A DNA stretch of 48,431 bases from JALZEG01 sp046263255 (GTDB taxonomy: Bacteria > Actinomycetota > CADDZG01 > WHSQ01). A program made the translations under genes and the position numbers. This document shows positions 48,354 to 48,431 of this stretch, one piece after another. Below the pieces are notes generated by a model. The model saw only the letters and a list, made by a program, of their open reading frames with translations, was not told where the DNA came from and did not search any database. The first letter of the stretch is position 1; every line of letters begins with the position of its first letter. Location: the NCBI GenBank assembly GCA_046263255.1, contig JBHELD010000022.1, forward strand, positions 1 through 48,431. The letters run 5' to 3'.

Positions 48354-48431
48354 GTGAGCAAGAGCTTCGTCCATCTCCACGCCCACACCGAGTACTCGAT
48401 GCTCGACGGGGCGAGCCGGATCGGCGAGATG
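48354..48431 (+). CDS. dnaE: DNA polymerase III alpha subunit DnaE1, N-terminal fragment
   Basis: The last 78 bases encode 26 residues cut by the window edge. The start GTG 48354 leads into SFVHLHAHTEYSMLDGASRI, the PHP-domain N-terminus of replicative DnaE (the family's HLHVHTEYSLLDGA). The YSMLDGA form separates it from the error-prone DnaE2 at 717, which reads SVWSLRDGA. This is the replicase alpha subunit, and lspA-rluD-dnaE is a frequent order in actinobacteria. Confidence 0.9.
   Translation, partial: MSKSFVHLHAHTEYSMLDGASRIGEM

Noticed and set aside
1..48431. CRISPR arrays, tRNA/rRNA genes, insertion sequences, prophage
   Set aside because: No regularly spaced repeats, clover-leaf sequences, transposase motifs or phage genes were seen on either strand.

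Overview
The window is a very GC-rich stretch (about 70% GC by eye) with short intergenic gaps, frequent GTG starts and many ATGA/GTGA stop-start overlaps. Gene content points to the Actinomycetota: a DUF3040 protein, FtsZ-YggS-SepF-YggT-DivIVA in that order, no ftsA, an HNH protein of the actinobacterial type, and a DksA/TraR protein with a lysine-rich tail. It does not closely resemble the familiar Streptomyces or Mycobacterium arrangement, so a deeper-branching or uncultured actinomycete is my inference. No rRNA, tRNA, CRISPR, phage or insertion sequence was seen.

Layout. Positions 1-7,400 hold the end of an unknown gene, a hot-dog thioesterase and a DNA-damage group: error-prone dnaE2, a LigD-type polymerase domain, an SDR protein and dinB. 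Positions 7,470-13,210 carry a DUF3040 membrane protein, a MerR regulator and a MoxR / DUF58 / TgpA-transglutaminase operon on the minus strand. Positions 13,425-19,125 are a complete oligopeptide-type ABC importer: a lipoprotein, a strong terminator, then two permeases and two ATPases. Positions 19,200-21,200 hold a small unknown protein, a secreted RlpA/3D-domain protein with a long structured leader, and an HNH protein.

Positions 21,400-42,600 are the division and cell wall (dcw) region: mraZ, a previously untracked 46-codon membrane ORF, rsmH, ftsL-like, ftsI, murE, mraY, murD, ftsW, murG, [CBS-nucleotidyltransferase, LegB-like 4,6-dehydratase], murC, murB, ftsQ, ftsZ, a small secreted protein, pgeF, yggS, sepF, yggT, divIVA, a 60-residue membrane protein and a lone receiver domain. 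murF is missing from its usual place between murE and mraY. The two sugar-nucleotide genes between murG and murC are translationally coupled to the cell wall genes and match the first two enzymes of the GDP-branch of legionaminic acid synthesis; this is the best candidate for something undescribed. The window closes with ileS (minus), dksA/traR, lspA, rluD and the start of dnaE1.

A recurring signal: at least nine genes that begin transcription units lack a Shine-Dalgarno sequence and instead have a TANNNT-type -10 hexamer 6-9 bases before the start codon, which implies leaderless mRNAs. Genes inside operons use Shine-Dalgarno sites or stop-start overlap instead.
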